DNA of 32,157 bases from Spirochaetota bacterium. GTDB lineage: Bacteria; Spirochaetota; Spirochaetia; JABEVK01. Under the pieces are notes generated by a model that saw only the letters and a list, made by a program, of their open reading frames with translations, ran no database searches and was not told the origin of the DNA. A program made the position numbers and the translations under genes. Positions 30,913-32,157 of this stretch are shown in pieces; positions within the stretch are counted from its first letter, which is position 1; each line of letters starts with the position of its first letter. The stretch covers positions 1-32,157 of the forward strand of contig JAIFLN010000205.1 of the NCBI GenBank assembly GCA_020049045.1, given 5' to 3'.

Positions 30913-32157
30913 TGAAAAGAATATCCGGGAAGCCTTGGTAAAGTGGCTCAACACTTCGGGCTTTGACGCAACAGGGGTGGAAAACGGCCTTGCAGCCCAG
31001 CGACTGTTGCAGGAAGAGGCCTTTGCCGGGGTCGTCAGCGACTTGAAGATGCCGGGGCTCGACGGTCTGCAGCTGCTGTCCTGGTGCCGCGCCGAGGGTC
31101 CCGACGTTCCCTTTGTTATGATCAGCGCCCATGGCGAAATCAAAGATGCCGTCGAGGCGATGCGCCGGGGCGCCAAGGACTACCTGGTCAAACCCTTCAA
31201 CCCCGAGGAACTCGAAGTACGGCTCCGTGCCGCCCTCGAAGCCCACCGGGACGGCCGGATTGCCCGGACGGTTCAAAAAGCAGCGGGACCGGATACCGAC
31301 CTTCCCCCGTCGGCTTCCTGGTCGAAAATCGAAGGGTTGATTGCCAAAGCCGCCCCCACCAACGCCCTGATTCTCATCACCGGTGAAAGCGGAACCGGTA
31401 AAGAAGTGTTGGCCCGCCGTATCCATGAGCTGTCGGCCCGGTCCACCGGTCCTTTCGTCGCCATCAACATCGGAGGGTTGCCCGAGAGTCTGCTCGAAAG
31501 CGAGCTTTTCGGGTATGAGAAGGGTGCCTTTACAGGGGCCGACAGGCGCAAAAGCGGGCTGTTCGAACTGGCAGGTGGTGGAACACTCTTCCTCGATGAG
31601 ATCGGGGAACTGCCGCTGCCCTTGCAGGTCAAACTGCTGAGGGTTCTGCAGGAGCGAAAGATTCAACGTTTAGGCGGCACCGTGCCCATTCCCGTCGAGT
31701 CGCGGCTTTTAGCCGCAACCAACCGCGATCTGTCGGCCGAGGTCAAAGCCGGCCGGTTCCGCGAGGATCTGTTCTACCGCCTGAACGTCGTGCCCATCGG
31801 CCTCCCTCCCCTCAGGGACCGTGTCGACGACCTCCCCTGGCTCTGCCGCAAGCTGCTGAACAAACTGTCGGCCAATATGGGCCGCACACCCCCGGGCTTA
31901 ACCCCGGGGGCCCTCAAACGGCTGGCTGCCTATCCTTTTCCTGGAAACGTCCGGGAACTGGAAAACCTGCTGGAGCGGACCTTGATCTTTGCCGAAGGAG
32001 AGTCGCTCACCGAAGCCGACCTGGCCCTTCCTCATCTCAACACCCCCAACGAGACACCGGTTTCAGCGGTGGTTGCCAAAACAGGAACTCTGGAAGAGCT
32101 GGAACTGCAGGCCATCAAAGACTCCCTTCTGCGCTGGGAAGGCAACCAGACCAGGGC
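30881..32157 (+). CDS. Sigma-54-dependent response regulator (NtrC/ZraR-like), cut by the window end
   Basis: At least 425 codons are open to the window edge. The start is uncertain: only GTG at 30878 or 30881 precedes the acidic pocket (ADDEKNIREALVKWL), and the usual hydrophobic first strand (ILxVDDE) is replaced by PASASTF, an out-of-frame reading of the kinase tail. The receiver phospho-Asp is in VVSDLKMPG. The AAA+ domain has Walker A GESGTGKE, an intact GAFTGA loop (GYEKGAFTGADRRKSG), Walker B GTLFLDEIGEL, and RFREDLFYRLNVVPIGLPPL. The final residues (LEELELQAIKDSLLRWEGNQ) lead into a Fis-type HTH that is cut off. It probably activates the promoter at 28989. Confidence 0.9.
   Translation, partial: MPASASTFADDEKNIREALVKWLNTSGFDATGVENGLAAQRLLQEEAFAGVVSDLKMPGLDGLQLLSWCRAEGPDVPFVMISAHGEIKDAVEAMRRGAKDYLVKPFNPEELEVRLRAALEAHRDGRIARTVQKAAGPDTDLPPSASWSKIEGLIAKAAPTNALILITGESGTGKEVLARRIHELSARSTGPFVAINIGGLPESLLESELFGYEKGAFTGADRRKSGLFELAGGGTLFLDEIGELPLPLQVKLLRVLQERKIQRLGGTVPIPVESRLLAATNRDLSAEVKAGRFREDLFYRLNVVPIGLPPLRDRVDDLPWLCRKLLNKLSANMGRTPPGLTPGALKRLAAYPFPGNVRELENLLERTLIFAEGESLTEADLALPHLNTPNETPVSAVVAKTGTLEELELQAIKDSLLRWEGNQTR

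Overview
The window looks like the chromosome of a diderm (LPS-bearing) bacterium of fairly high G+C. It carries LPS-export genes (lptC, lptA, lptB), sigma-54 with two sigma-54 activators, HPr kinase with a Ser46-type HPr, LexA, CTP synthase and chemotaxis genes. HprK plus a canonical His15/Ser46 HPr, together with sigma-54 and Lpt genes, argues against a typical gammaproteobacterium. Acidobacteriota (Holophaga/Geothrix-like) or a deltaproteobacterium-like lineage would fit, but this is a low-confidence guess from gene content alone.

Positions 1-10413 are accessory DNA built up at a tRNA-Leu(CAG) gene (10332-10413, minus). A 26-bp piece of that tRNA recurs at 1467-1492. An imperfect ~175-bp sequence with 12-bp GGCGTC-type direct repeats recurs just inside both sites. 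I read this as two tandem islands, or remnants, in one tRNA. The outer one shows the start of a type I restriction-modification hsdM and a broken HigA-ImmA regulator. The inner one (about 1493-10355) carries a RelE/ParE-type toxin-antitoxin pair, a small lipoprotein operon with an in-frame stop, a DUF429 predicted nuclease, a WYL-domain regulator with a premature amber codon, and a run of seven mostly unrecognised genes (6201-9977). The last two of those resemble MotA cytoplasmic helices, one fused to a FliG C-terminal-like domain. Three of the seven genes have the same upstream motif (GTCGAATCTTCCGGAC or close) at a fixed distance from a -10 box. This WYL-linked set is the best candidate for an undescribed system, possibly defence-related. 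No integrase is visible.

Positions 10414-14717 hold two tiny coiled-coil proteins, a small heat-shock protein with a possible RNA thermometer, a YmdB-like protein with a wrecked active site, an RseC-like membrane protein, and cheR-cheB.

Positions 14813-28313 form a long, tightly packed co-directional run: pyrG-lptC-lptA-lptB-rpoN-hpf-hprK-ptsH-ntrY-ntrX-lexA-holA-mcp, with many 1- to 50-bp overlaps. It joins nucleotide synthesis, LPS transport, sigma-54, PTS-type regulation, a two-component system, the SOS repressor and a clamp-loader subunit. rpoN is preceded by overlapping sigma-70- and sigma-54-type promoter matches.

Positions 28282-32157 hold a convergent IMPACT/YigZ gene and a ZraPSR-like unit. 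That unit has a consensus sigma-54 promoter, a secreted Gly-Met-rich protein, an intrinsic terminator, a sensor kinase and a sigma-54 response regulator that runs off the end. Several genes in the window (6201, 7164, 10883, 18390) have a -10-like hexamer 6-7 nt before the start codon and no Shine-Dalgarno sequence, suggesting that leaderless transcripts are common here.
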